Assembly (NCBI GenBank): GCA_012845835.1
Contig: JABAKD010000021.1
Location: 1,005,185-1,069,184, forward strand
Direction of reading: 5' to 3'
DNA length: 64,000 nt
DNA from: Undaria pinnatifida
Taxonomy: Eukaryota; Sar; Phaeophyceae; Laminariales; Alariaceae
The position numbers were made by a program, and so were the translations under genes. The notes beneath the pieces are model-generated. The model did no database searches. It was given only the letters and a program-made list of their open reading frames with translations, and was not told where the DNA came from. Shown piece after piece: positions 25,141 through 37,100 of the stretch; the first letter of the stretch is position 1; every line of letters begins with the position of its first letter.

Positions 25141-25151
25141 AGCAAGAGTTC

Positions 25152-25468
25152 TTAAACCGTATTTTTTAATCCCACATACACCAAAATCTGTCTTCGCAAC
25201 GATGGTGCGAACGTTCTCAGCGCCACGATGCGGCCCACGGGGTCATCTTGAAGGAGCTTGTTCACACAAACCGGCAAGTACGAAACAAAACCTTGGTGGT
25301 TCTCAAGTCACACGCACGTGGCGTGGACGATGTCGTTACGATGTCCATCTATGAACGTTTGAAGCTTGAATGCCACGTCAATGCGTCCAACCTTCGACAC
25401 GATATATCGACTACAAATTAATCGAACACCAGGGCCATCGTCTTTCGCGACATACAGCGACATCTCAC
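25152..25468 (-). pseudogene. Exon-like fragment with an in-frame stop
   Basis: After an acceptor-like TTATACAG at 25469, the minus strand reads GEMSLYVAKDDGPGVRLI, IVSKVGRIDVAFKLQTF and HRNDIVHATCV. A TGA follows, then in the same frame GFVSYLPVCVNKLLQDDP, RIVALRTFAPSLRRQILV and a TAA at 25152. Apart from the single TGA it reads as ordinary protein for about 105 codons. No domain is recognised. Confidence 0.35.
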
Positions 25469-25479
25469 CTGTATAACAC

Positions 25480-26460
25480 AGACAAAACGTTTTTTACGCA
25501 TCCCTGTAGCAGCCGGGCCAAAGCGCTCAATCCGCTGCTGATCGTCACTACCGCCAAACGCACGACGTCCACCCGCACACATACTTTGCACGCCTATATC
25601 TCCCACCGAAACTCCCCTATCGACGTCTTCTGTCCACGCGCCGCCGCCTTAGAATTACCTCAAAACGCCAACCGCCTGACTCTGCGCCCTAAATTTCAAC
25701 TAGTCCTTGTAAAATCTCAAACACAATGTGCCTTGTAGGGCAATGGCCAGTGCGTATGGCGTACGGCATACGGCAGAAACCTTCTTACGTGCACAACTAC
25801 CAACTACACTAGCGACATACAGCAATCGTCATGGGACAGCTTACGTCCCAGCTGCATCCGTGATTATCTTATACCCCAAATACTGAATGCTTCAAGTTGT
25901 TATTACTCCGGAGTATATACTTATATGTATAGGTTCAAGTTTGCGTGCTTCGTTCTTGCTAATCCAAATGGCCGGTACATTGTAAATTAAAAATGGTCAA
26001 TATCGACCTTGTATACGCAGGAACAACGACCGCTGCATGATGGGCCGCACAATTCCTCGCGCATCACAAAAGGAACATGTCCACTCGATGTGACCGTGTC
26101 TCAAGTGCGTCACATGATTTCCATGACGTCTTACGTCGTGTGAGGTGGGAACACCGCGAGGTGACAGCCAGTCCACAATGTTCGAAACCCACCCCCTCGA
26201 TAGAGTTCACACCATCAGATCAGACGCAAATATAATATCCCGGCGGAAAACGAATGGCTTCAAATGGCTAAACAACGCGACGAAAGGCAAGACGTACGAT
26301 TCCCGCGTCATCGTATTCGTCGGCCTGCCACCAGATCATGCCCACACTCCTGCGGACGGATGACGTTATCCGGAAGAGCTAGAAAGACACGAAAACCGTC
26401 CGACCCCACGCAACTACATCTTGGTACGTAGCGTCGACCGTGTGCGGAGGCAAAAGGCCC
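25480..26460. other. Region downstream of the large gene, no supported gene
   Basis: Contains short frames on both strands (for example 26145-26363 plus) without recognisable content. The 3' UTR of the large minus-strand gene should lie in its right-hand part. I could not fix a polyadenylation site. Confidence 0.4.
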
Positions 26461-26463
26461 GCG

Positions 26464-28190
26464 TCAATCACTAAGACGGATGTCAACATACCCCCCGTCA
26501 CACGTTCCTCCGTGCGTGAAGAAATCGAGGTTGCTTTGCAAGATTAGCCCCGCGTTCATATTTTCAGCGTCAGATTGTAGAGCCGACTGGTCGATGGAAC
26601 AGGTGTAACGTGGCTTCACGAGCGGAATTTCCCAAATGGATGCAGTCCTGAACAAGTGGTCCGACACCCAGGTCTGCGGGTCAATAAACCACACTCCAGG
26701 CGTGTTGTTCGAGTAGGCTAATGCTGCCATCACCTGTGTATCGAAGGATCAGAAGGCATGGGGGAAAAATTCCAGTATGTGAAGAGTACACACAGGTTGT
26801 CGTCGATACTGAAACGACACACGGCATAGCGCTGGCCGCTCAGCGAACATGTGATTCATCACCACAGCTTCATGTGTAAACACGATGTTCACACGGTGTT
26901 TCATGAGCCCAAGGCAGGATGCACATACGTGAACCGCACGTTCTTGTGCCAAGGGGTAGGTAAACATGCCCAGGACTTGACATCAACAGGGGTCGCCGCA
27001 ATGGGTACAAATGTACGTCGGGGCATACACCCGGATTAACACAATATTCATTATATGGTTTCACGGGTTTGCCCAGGGCAAACATGGCCAATCACCAGAC
27101 GCTGAAACGGCAACCCCCTGTTTGACGTAGTGCGACACCACAACGAGGGTCCAGCGGCCAGTGCTGCAACCGCCTTCAGCATGATACCCCCGTAAGGATA
27201 CGGACCCGTGAAACCCTCGTTAAAGCGTACCTGCGGAACAGCCGACATATCGCGGATTGTCGCCAACTCGTGCATGACCTCGCGCAGGCCCCAATCGCCA
27301 GGACGTTCTTGATAATCCACGTCTCGTCCGGACACGAACCAATTGCGAAGGTTGGCGTTGGCCCCGACGGGCAAGAAGAGATCGGTGTTGAACGTGAAAG
27401 ACGGCGTTTCGAACCCGAGCACCCTAGTTGTCAGTTTTGCAAGTTCGCGGTCGACGTGTCTCAATTTGGCACTTCCGTGCACCACCAGGAGGTCTCCGTG
27501 GGTGGAATGAGTGTCCTTGGACGTGAACTGTCTTGATAAAATGGAACCGGGCTGCATGTAGAAGATGAGGCTTGTGTCGACGCCGCATAGTTCATCGGCG
27601 AACAAGCTTGCCGTGAAGGCGTCCTCGGTGACGTGAACCGTGACCCCGGGAAGGCCACCAACAGCCCTGGACAGGTGCAAACGATAACACAAGAGTCGAT
27701 CAGACGTTGCCACAGTGTACGCTTCTGGCGTCGAGTACAATGCCACACTCATCCGGGATGAGACGAAACGAGGCTTGAGCACAGCGCGGTGGAAAGAAAA
27801 ATGAGGCACGTACATGAAAGGAACGAACCAATTACTTTTCATAGTTTGCAAAAAAAAAACTTCTGATCGAAACCATCCTCTCACCTCTCGTACGCATCGA
27901 GTCCATCGTTTTCGACCGCGACTGCCACAGTCATTCCGGGAAGGAACTGGAGAACGCTCATCACCGCCACCTCGATCTGCTCTACCTTGCTCGATTGCCC
28001 TCCAACAAACGCGCACATATTTCCTCGAACAAGATTGTTCACGTAAGGAAGGACGGTGGCATCAGCAAAAATTGATTGAATGTCCTCCGTCTCTCCGCCA
28101 GCTAAAGCCAAAGTCTCTCCCTCCTTCACGGACGTTGACAGGCGGCGAGAGGTGGTGTCGTAGATGTCGACGGGAAACAACGTGTCGCAC
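26464..28190 (-). CDS. Exons 20-22: C-terminal domain
   Basis: Exon 20 (28190-27885) starts like the repeat units (CDTLFPVDIYDTTSRRLS), then leaves the repeat for TVLPYVNNLVRGNMCAFVGG and LQFLPGMTVAVAVENDGLD. Exon 21 (27747-27096) enters after CGGATGAG in phase 2. It carries GVTVHVTEDAFTASLFADEL, GDLLVVHGSAK, FNEGFTGPYPYGGIMLK and GLPFQRL. The GTGATT donor is weak, but the join to VMAALAYSNNTPGVWFIDP of exon 22 (26733-26464) reads smoothly. The protein ends GGYVDIRLSD. GPYPYG followed by a small-residue helix recalls sugar-nucleotide-binding regions, but I assign no family. Confidence 0.65.
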
Positions 28191-31100
28191 CTAGGCCACC
28201 ACATTACGCGGTGGACGACATCAGATACAAACGAAAGAGCAAGGGAAATTAATCCATCAATCTCTCCTGCTCTCTGTGAGACACATTTGGATCGTGCCTG
28301 CCTTGTGTTTTTAACCTCCTCGTCCTATCCGCTGCTCGTGGATCTCGTTTAGTTGTTCTGTTCAACACGAGAAATCAATTTGTGCAGGATTGCTGACAAT
28401 GCCGGCAAAGAAAATGCTCAATGTAGAATAATGCATCCTTCTTAATTGCACGTGGAATCGATGCATGGTCTAGCCCGTGTGTATTGTTGTTCACATTACA
28501 CTGATCATTCCAAATATGCATATCCAAGCACAATCAGTGTCCGTGCTGATACCCTCACAGGATACACTCTTGAGCTCTTCTGAATGTCACAATCGGCGAA
28601 ACGAAGGTACATTTTGCAAAACGTGCCAATACAGCAACGGTGTTTTGCCCATCCATTACCGACCCCAGTGAAAACGCGGCCCGAAACAACTGAGCAAGCG
28701 AGCACACTACAATCTTGTTTGCACTCTGAAAAAACGAAACAGAACGAAAAAAACAAAAACAAGAAAAAGAAAACAAAAGTACATAGAACAAGGCTTTCCT
28801 CAAGAACGAACCGTCGTCTATCGCAGGATCGAGATATCAACAAACTTTCCAGAAATGGCTAGAAAGGGTTTTTTTGAGCACGGGACGGTACAATCTGGGA
28901 TTGAACGGGGCAATTTAGACGGCAACCAGCTCCGTGTATAGCTCGAATACGATCCACTTTTAATGATCTAAACCCAACTTTCGAACAACTGCAAATGGTA
29001 CAAGCTGGATCGTCAAAATACATGAATGTATTGAAAGTCCAAGATGGCCACACAATCTACAACACACGGCAAACAACATACGCATGAAAATAACGGCGAC
29101 ATGGGAAATTGTTTCGAACATTTTCGTAGACCTAGACTTTGTGGAAACGAAGAGCACTTCCAGGGCGTCCAATGTGGGGTATGTCTGCACCGGCGCACAG
29201 CAGAAGCAGCGCTAATCGGCGACCATTGCGATCTGAGGCGATTAAAGTCTATTATATTTCGAAACGATTACGAGGGATAGCACCTTATGTGGTGTGGTAG
29301 TACAGTATGTGGTGGTAATATGTTTGTGTACGATGATACGGCGCAGTGCCAACACTGCTGCCATCTCATACGGAACACATGAGACTGTGTAAAGTCACTC
29401 GTAGGGTCACCAATCCGTTCTGGTCGCCGACCTTGACACGCTAGCCAACAGCTTTGTCAACGCATTTCTTGGGGCTACAATCATTACATCGCAGCCGAAG
29501 TCGAAACGTGAAAGGAACACGAGTTTCCCAGGAATGGCTTTCACATTGGGCGTGAGAATGATTGCACGCGTTAGGCAAACAACGGTTGTGCTACCTACAT
29601 GATGGCGGGATCGTCGACGTCGTTGTTTTCCAAGGCCTTCGTGCGGTCGTAGTAGCAATAGCGGCAGTAGTCCCCAAATTTCCCGTCAGACGCAGCACAG
29701 CCATTCGTGCCGTATGGGACTCCGTCGGAGCACGACTCGTCACATACACGGCCCGCCAATCCGTTGTTGAACGCGGCGGGGCAGTCGTCTTCGTCACAGC
29801 TGTTGCAAGAGAAATTCACGTAATCATGACAGTAGCAGAGACGACACGTGGAATCAAAAACTTGAAGAGCGAGGTTGTTACTACTATCTACAACCAAGTC
29901 GAGCATGCGAAGGTTAAGGCGAGACAACATGAGGGTAGTGTCAGCGCCTGCCCGTCTATTTCATTTTGTTTTACTCAAAATCTCACAAGTTGTTCCTCCA
30001 CTTTTCGGTCGTCCTCCATTTCGGCTCTTCATCGTCGTCGAGGTTCTCCCACTTCCGGTTCCTCTGCCACCTGGAGCACAGGTAATACGCAGGCCACACC
30101 GACATGGGTTGATATGGGTGTCAAGCGAGGGACAAGTCGGATATTCTCCTCACGTATCTGCGGATACTCGATGCCAGCATCCAACTACAACAACAACTCA
30201 TGATTTTTTCGCGTACTTGGGTGTGTCGTCGTCGCCAGCTCCCGTTTGCCACTTGGCGAGTTCGTCGTTGTCGGCATCGCCTGCCCACTTGCTGGTAGTT
30301 CGCCACTTAGCGTTTTCCCTCCAGGCTTGAAGTTGCCGGTGTCGGTGTCTGCGCTTGTTCCGAGGCTTATCGCGTACACTGCCGTCGACGGCGGTGCTGT
30401 TTCGCCATTCCTTGAGCTTGTGACCAATCGTCGGGGCGCTCTCCTTGACGGACGTTGCGAGACGGCGGGGAGTGTCCTCTTGGACGTTCACCGGCATCAA
30501 CGTGTCGCACCTACACAACATCAAAAGCGCAGTGGAATGGGTATAAAAAGAAAGAATACGTAGTACATTTTTTCAGTGTTTACTCACTGGGATTGACCAC
30601 TGTAACCCTGTCATTCACTTTTTGCATGCATGTGAGAAATTGCGTTGTTAATGATTGCCGTCATGACTAGAATTACGTAATGCTGTGTACATACGTACTG
30701 TCACGCATGCTGTAGAACAAGCATCGACGCATACCCATGCCTTTTGTCCTCCACGGATGCACCATATTGGTATGATCCTTGAACTATGCTGCCGAGTGGT
30801 ATGCATCAGCGCCTTGAAAACGTGGCAGTGTAACAGCAACGGCAGGGACAGCGGACTGTGCTTACACCAACAGCGTGTTGTATGAGTTCCAGTAAAATCG
30901 AAGCCGCGAGGCCTTCCCCACTCACATCAAACACATACGACATGTGTAGGCAATGTGTGGGTGCAGCGTTTTAGTAACATCCTTAGCCGTGGCAGCGACA
31001 ACGATGCCAAGTGGTGTGGTCGTCGTCAGGAAAATCGAGTGAAACAACGGCAACTGCAAGAGCGGTACGTTGTGCATTGCTCGTATCGTGCGTAAAAAAC

Positions 31101-34100
31101 CAAAAACGTCAGCACCAAAATATTCTTTCTTGCAGAAGGTGTTTCTTAGTTTCCTTCCACACATTGGGTGAACCCTGGGATCGACATTCTTTAGCGCACT
31201 AAACGCACCGCAGCATTGTGTCGACAGTCATAACAGAAAGTAGGATAGTGAGATCTGAGGTATGGGGCCGACGTCGCGCGTGCAGTTGCACCCGTTAGAT
31301 AAACAACGGTTGCCTTGCTTACATGATGGCGGGATCGTCGATGTCGTTGTTTTCCAAGGCCGTGTCGCGGTCGTAGTAGCAGGTGCGGCAGTAGTCCCCG
31401 AATTCCCCGTTAGACGCACCACAGCCGTTGGTGCCGTACGGGTCTCCGTCGGAGCACGACTCGTCACATACACGGCCCGCCAATCCGTTGTTGAACGCGA
31501 CGGGGCAGTCGTCTTCGTCGCAGCTGTTGTAAGAGAAGCACGTACGTACGTATGCGAGTGGCACAGACAACACGTGGGATCAAGGACCTTGAGAGCAACG
31601 TTGTAGGCACCATCTACAACCGTGTCAAGCATGCGAACATCAAGGCCGTCCAACACCAGTGTGGCTGCAGCGCCTGCCGGCGTATGTAGAAATTTTTCTG
31701 TACACATTACTCACAAGGTGTTCTTCCATTTCTCGTTCGTCCTCCATTTAGGCTCTTCATCGTCGTTGACGTTCGCCCACTTCTGGTTCTCCTGCCACCT
31801 GGGGCACGAATCACAGGCAGGCCACACCGGCAACGGTTGGTAATGGCGTCGTGCAAGAAACAAATCGGATATTCTTGTTACATATCTGCGGATACTTGTT
31901 GTCAAGATCTAATTACAGCGATCGCTTGTGAGGTTCGCGTACTTGGGTGTGTCGTCGTCGCCAGTCCCCGTTTGCCACTTGGCGGGTTCATCGTTGTCGG
32001 CATCCCCTGCCCACTTGCTGGAAGATTGCCACTTGGCGTTGTCCTTCCAGTTTTGAAGCTTGCGGCGCTTGCTCTTGCGTTTGTCCCGAGGCTCATCGCG
32101 TACACTACCGTCGACGGCGGTGTTGTCTCGCCATGCCTTGAGCTTGTAACCAATTGAAGGGGCGCTCTCCGTCACGGAAGTTGCTAAACGGCGGGATGTG
32201 GTCTCCTGGTCGTTGACCGGCAACAACGTGTCGCACCTACGCAACAGCAAAGCGTAGCGGAAAGGATATTTTTAATACAAGAGTTGCACACATAGTTTAT
32301 TTTTTCAGTTTTTACTGGGACTTTGTAGTTTTTACAGGGATACCTTTGAGGCATATCCAGATCGCGCGTGTAAAATGTGTCTCCAACCTTGTTCTTTTCG
32401 GTTACGATGGTGCTCAAGTTAACCACTCATCTAGAGCCCACGTCAACCACCTGTCTCATTTGCGGAACACGTTCAGCACGATTCCTCATTAAATGCACAC
32501 GTATGATTTGTACACGATCTTGCAAATTACTCAAGCACAAGTAGAATCGGTGCAAAAGCTCGGGTGTCGTTGGCCTAGTGAGATGCACGGTTTTTGTATA
32601 AACGCGACAGTGAAACAGCAACAGCAACTGCCGCGACATCGAAGTGTACTCTAGGCCCAGGGCCTGCTTATTGAATTCCAGCAACCATAGTGCAAACCCA
32701 GCGAAATGAAATGGCTGTGACAGCGAGAATAATGCCAGGTGAAGTACATAGTCTTTAAAGGATATTTCGAGTGGAATAACAGCTGCAGCAGAAGTAGTAC
32801 ATGGAAACACAGTTTTGCCGTAATTATTATCAACGGCATTAGTGCGATCAAAAGCATAATCACAACCACTTACACCGGAAATTTGATGTTAAAAAAAGGT
32901 TGTGGGTTTCCCATGGTTTTCTCCAACCGTTTGCGTTTACTCTTCAGTCCAGTCCATTCCTTGGCACCAGGAGCACTGCAGCGTTACGTGCCGAGTGCAA
33001 CGCGTGGAAAAGAACATACATTGTTGAGGTGTGGGTCCGTAAAGTGAGCCAACACGGTTGCCTCCCTTAAATAAACAACGGTTGCGTTGCTTACATGATG
33101 GCGGGATCGTCGATGTCGTTGTTTTCCAAGGCCGTGTCGCGGTCGTAGTAGCAGGTGCGGCAGTAGTCCCCGAATTCCCCGTTAGACGCACCACAGCCGT
33201 TGGTGCCGTACGGATCTCCGTCGGAGCACGACTCGTCACATACACGGCCCGCCAATCCGTTGTTGAACGCGACGGGGCAGTCGTCTTCGTCGCAGCTGTT
33301 GTGAAACAAACACGTACGTGAGTATGTTGGAAGCTGAAACACCACGTGGGATCAAGGATCGTCAGAGCGAGGTTATAGGCGCCATCTACAACCGTGTCGA
33401 GCATGCGAACATCAAGGCCGTCCAACACCAGTGTGGCTGCAGCGCCTGCCGGCGTATGTAGACATTTTTCTGTATACATTACTCACAAGGTGTTCTTCCA
33501 TTTCTCGTTCGTCCTCCATTTAGGTTCTTCATCGTCGTTGACGTTCGCCCACTTCTGGTTCTCCTGCCACCTAAAGCACAAATCACAGGCAGGCCACACC
33601 GGCAACGCTTGATAATGGCGTCGTGCAAAAACAAATCGGATACTCTTGTTACATATCTGCGGATACTTGTTGTCAGGATCTAATTACAGCGATCGCTTGT
33701 GAGGTTCGCGTACTTGGGTGTGTCGTCGTCGCCAGTCCCCGTTTGCCACTTGGCGGGTTCATCGTTGTCGGCATCCCCTGCCCACTTGCTGGAAGATCGC
33801 CACTTGGCTTTATCCTTCCAGTTTTGAAGCTTGCGGCGCTTGCTCTTGCGTTTGTCCCGAGGCTCATCGCGTACACTACCGTCGACGGCGGTGTTGTCTC
33901 GCCATGCCTTGAGCTTGTAACCAATTGAAGGGGCGCTCTCTGTCACGGTCGTTGCTAGACGGCGGGAAGTGGTTTCGTAAACGTTCACCGGCAACAACGT
34001 GTCGCACCTGCGCAGAAGCGAAGCGCATCGGAAAATATTTGATGAGTAGCTCATGTACATTCGCTTCCCCGGTGTTCACTGGGCCTTTTGTGTGAAGCGA

Positions 34101-37100
34101 GTTTAGATCGCGTTCGTCAATGAATATTGCTTTCTATTGATCTATTCGTGACACTTGCGTGCCTTTCCATCCTTCCATGTGCTCTCGAGGTTTATTGCTG
34201 TTCAAAATCGCTGACAATACTACAGGTACAGAGGCTAGGCTTTGGTCCAGTGTACACTGGCAGTACTACTTCATTGTCTATAGGGCATGTCTACAAAAAT
34301 GCCTTATTTCAAGATAGGAAACCCATGCACATACACGGCAAAATAGCATGCAGGGCACGAACAACAGCTACAGAGGGGGACGGTGGAGACAAGGAGGGGC
34401 ACCGCGAGAACGGTGGACGCTTACAAAGTATGGGACACAGGTTAGACGCATGTTTTATGTTGATGATGCAACACCCAAATCGCTATAATAAGCATAGTCG
34501 CAAAGTCATCTACTTTAGATTCAGGGAAGTCAAATCGCGTAAAAGTGTGCCTTCGGCAAGGTGCCTCCATGGGGTCCCTCTTCTTCAGCCGTGAGTTGCC
34601 AGTTGTCGCGGCGAAGCCGCAACTGCCAGGGCACCGGCTTATAAATCGGCCAGTACGTGCTGTACTGGCCAAACCTACCGGGGGTCACAACCACCAGGGC
34701 ACCGGCCTATGAAGCGGCCAGTACATACTTCTCTGGCCAGGCCTATCATGGCTCGCAACCACCAGAGCACGAGGTTAAAAAGCAGCCAGTACATACTGTA
34801 CTGGCCAGACCTACGGGGGCGCAGTCCCAGCGAATGCAGAGGGTAAGACACATACAATCGATACATACCCTCGCCTATTGCCCGCCACGGTGGCACGAAA
34901 TAGATCACACCACGACCATGCTTAGTGGTGGAGGTGCGCATCGCCGTAAAACCAGGACAGCGCATCAGCCGCTGCAGTGGCAGCAGACTGTGCTTGAACT
35001 AACAGTTTGCTCCGCGAATTCCGGTGATTGTCTCGACAAGGTGTACGTGCAGCGGTAAGTACCTTACATTTATCTAACTGACAGTAGTGCCAGATGTGGT
35101 ACACGGCCGTAGTCGTGGGACAATGGAGCAAAAACAGCGGCAGCTAGAGAAGAGTCATCACACGGAATGGGTTGCGGGCTGGAGGCCGAACACATTCTTG
35201 ACCGGTTGATCTCATTGTGTGACTAAGCGCTAGTGCTGTAAAGTCGCTGGAGTTCCCGCGTAGTTCTTTGTAGGCCGGCTCCGCCCGTCAAATACTTCAC
35301 TGGTTCGCTGGTGGGAACAACTAGTCGACTAAACGTAGGCGAGCTAAACGCAAGGCACCCCTTCCCTCCGCGGCGTCTAGGGGCGCACTTGGGGCGCACC
35401 CGGGGGCAAAAATCCTGCCATTATTCAAGGCAGATCCGTGAAGAGATTTCTCCCAACACAACAACAGCTTCCCACGAAAATATAATTGCAAGGTTTTCGG
35501 GCAAGCCCCACAGAAGATGGTGCTAGCTACTCAAGCGATACCGTCTGGCTAGTGTACATCTCGGAAGTCGTGATATTTCCCTCGTGGCTGAAAAATGCTA
35601 CGGAAACTACTCGTACCAACATCGGTGTCACACGTTTGGCAGAATGTACATGTAGCCAGATCCTGGTTCGCAACCCGGTGCTTCCCTTTGATAACCCTTC
35701 TGGTCGGGCCATTGGGGCATCACCTGGTTTTTGCCGCCTGCGAGGTCTACGGCGTCCACATACGCTTTATTCAGAGGGCCCCATTACGGGGGATGTGATA
35801 GGGTATGACGGTTTGTCTGAACCGCTTAGGTTCTGCATGACTGGGCTCCCAAACCCATATTCGTCGGTCGAAAATAGGACATTTTCAATTTAATGCTGCA
35901 CGGCGTGTACCTGGGCCCCCGTTTATGCACCCGGTATTTACTTGCGGCAGTTTTGTGTTTCTTGTTTGTTTGCGAAATCAGTTCTTGGGAGAAAATCGAG
36001 CTCCCGAGTATTGAGGAATCTCGAGAAAAACGGAATGGTGCACCTCTACCGTAGAATGTGTCCGGTACTACAGTACTAATTCAGAGTTCGTGAGCCAAGA
36101 ACACCTCGGAAGGGTTCCAGCACAAATAGGACCACTCGCAGCACCATTTCGTTACCCAGAATCCTGATGTCCAACGTGCCGTTCGGTTTTATGGAACAAA
36201 GTGAACTACTCTGGGACAAAGTTGTTCGCCTCTAAAAGTCTTCCGTCAGGATTGGAACGCAAGGAACTTACTTGATTTGGTTACTAACCAACAGCAAGCA
36301 ACGTTACTTTTGGTTCCGCTGCATTTTATAGGGGAAGAGGGTTGAGATGTGGAACTCCACACGCAACCCAAGAACATTCCGTGGCACCTTAGCCGACCGA
36401 GCTGTCAAGAAAAAAAAATGAACAACACATTCCTCATGCCACAAGCTAGAAACACAACAGTGCCAGCGACAGCGGTATCACCGAAACAGCGCTATTCCAA
36501 ACGTTGCCGAGTGTCATTGAGCTTGAAATGATTTCTATTCCTTTTTTTTTACCCTTTTCAAACACTGCCGGCTTTCGTGGTTCAAGATTCCGGCGAACAG
36601 TTCAGAAATTGGGCAAACAACGGTTGTGCTACCTACATGATGGCGGGATCGTCGACGTCGTTGTTTTCCAAGGCCTTCTTGCGGTCGTAGTAGCAATAGC
36701 GGCAGTAGTCCCCAAATTTCCCGTCAGACGCAGCACAGCCATTCGTGCCGTACGGGACTCCGTCGGAGCACGACTCGTCACATACACGGCCCGCCAATCC
36801 GTTGTTGAACGCGGCGGGGCAGTCGTCTTCGTCACAGCTGTTGCAAGAGAAATTCACGTAATCATGACAGTAGCAGAGACGACACGTGGAATCAAAAACT
36901 TGAAGAGCGAGGTTGTTACTACCATCTACAACCAAGTCGACCATGCGAAGGTTAAGGCGAGACAACATGAGGGTAGTGTCAGCGCCTGCCCGTCTATTTC
37001 AATTTGTTTTACTCAAAATCTCACAAGTTGTTCCTCCACTTTTCGGTCGTCCTCCATTTCGGCTCTTCATTGTCGTCGAGGTTCTCCCACTTCCGGTTCC

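Noticed and set aside
29562-30203. Long plus-strand frames over the Cys exons (also at 31262, 33058 and 36504)
   Set aside because: Antisense shadows. The minus-strand exons have Cys spacing, splice signals and phase agreement.
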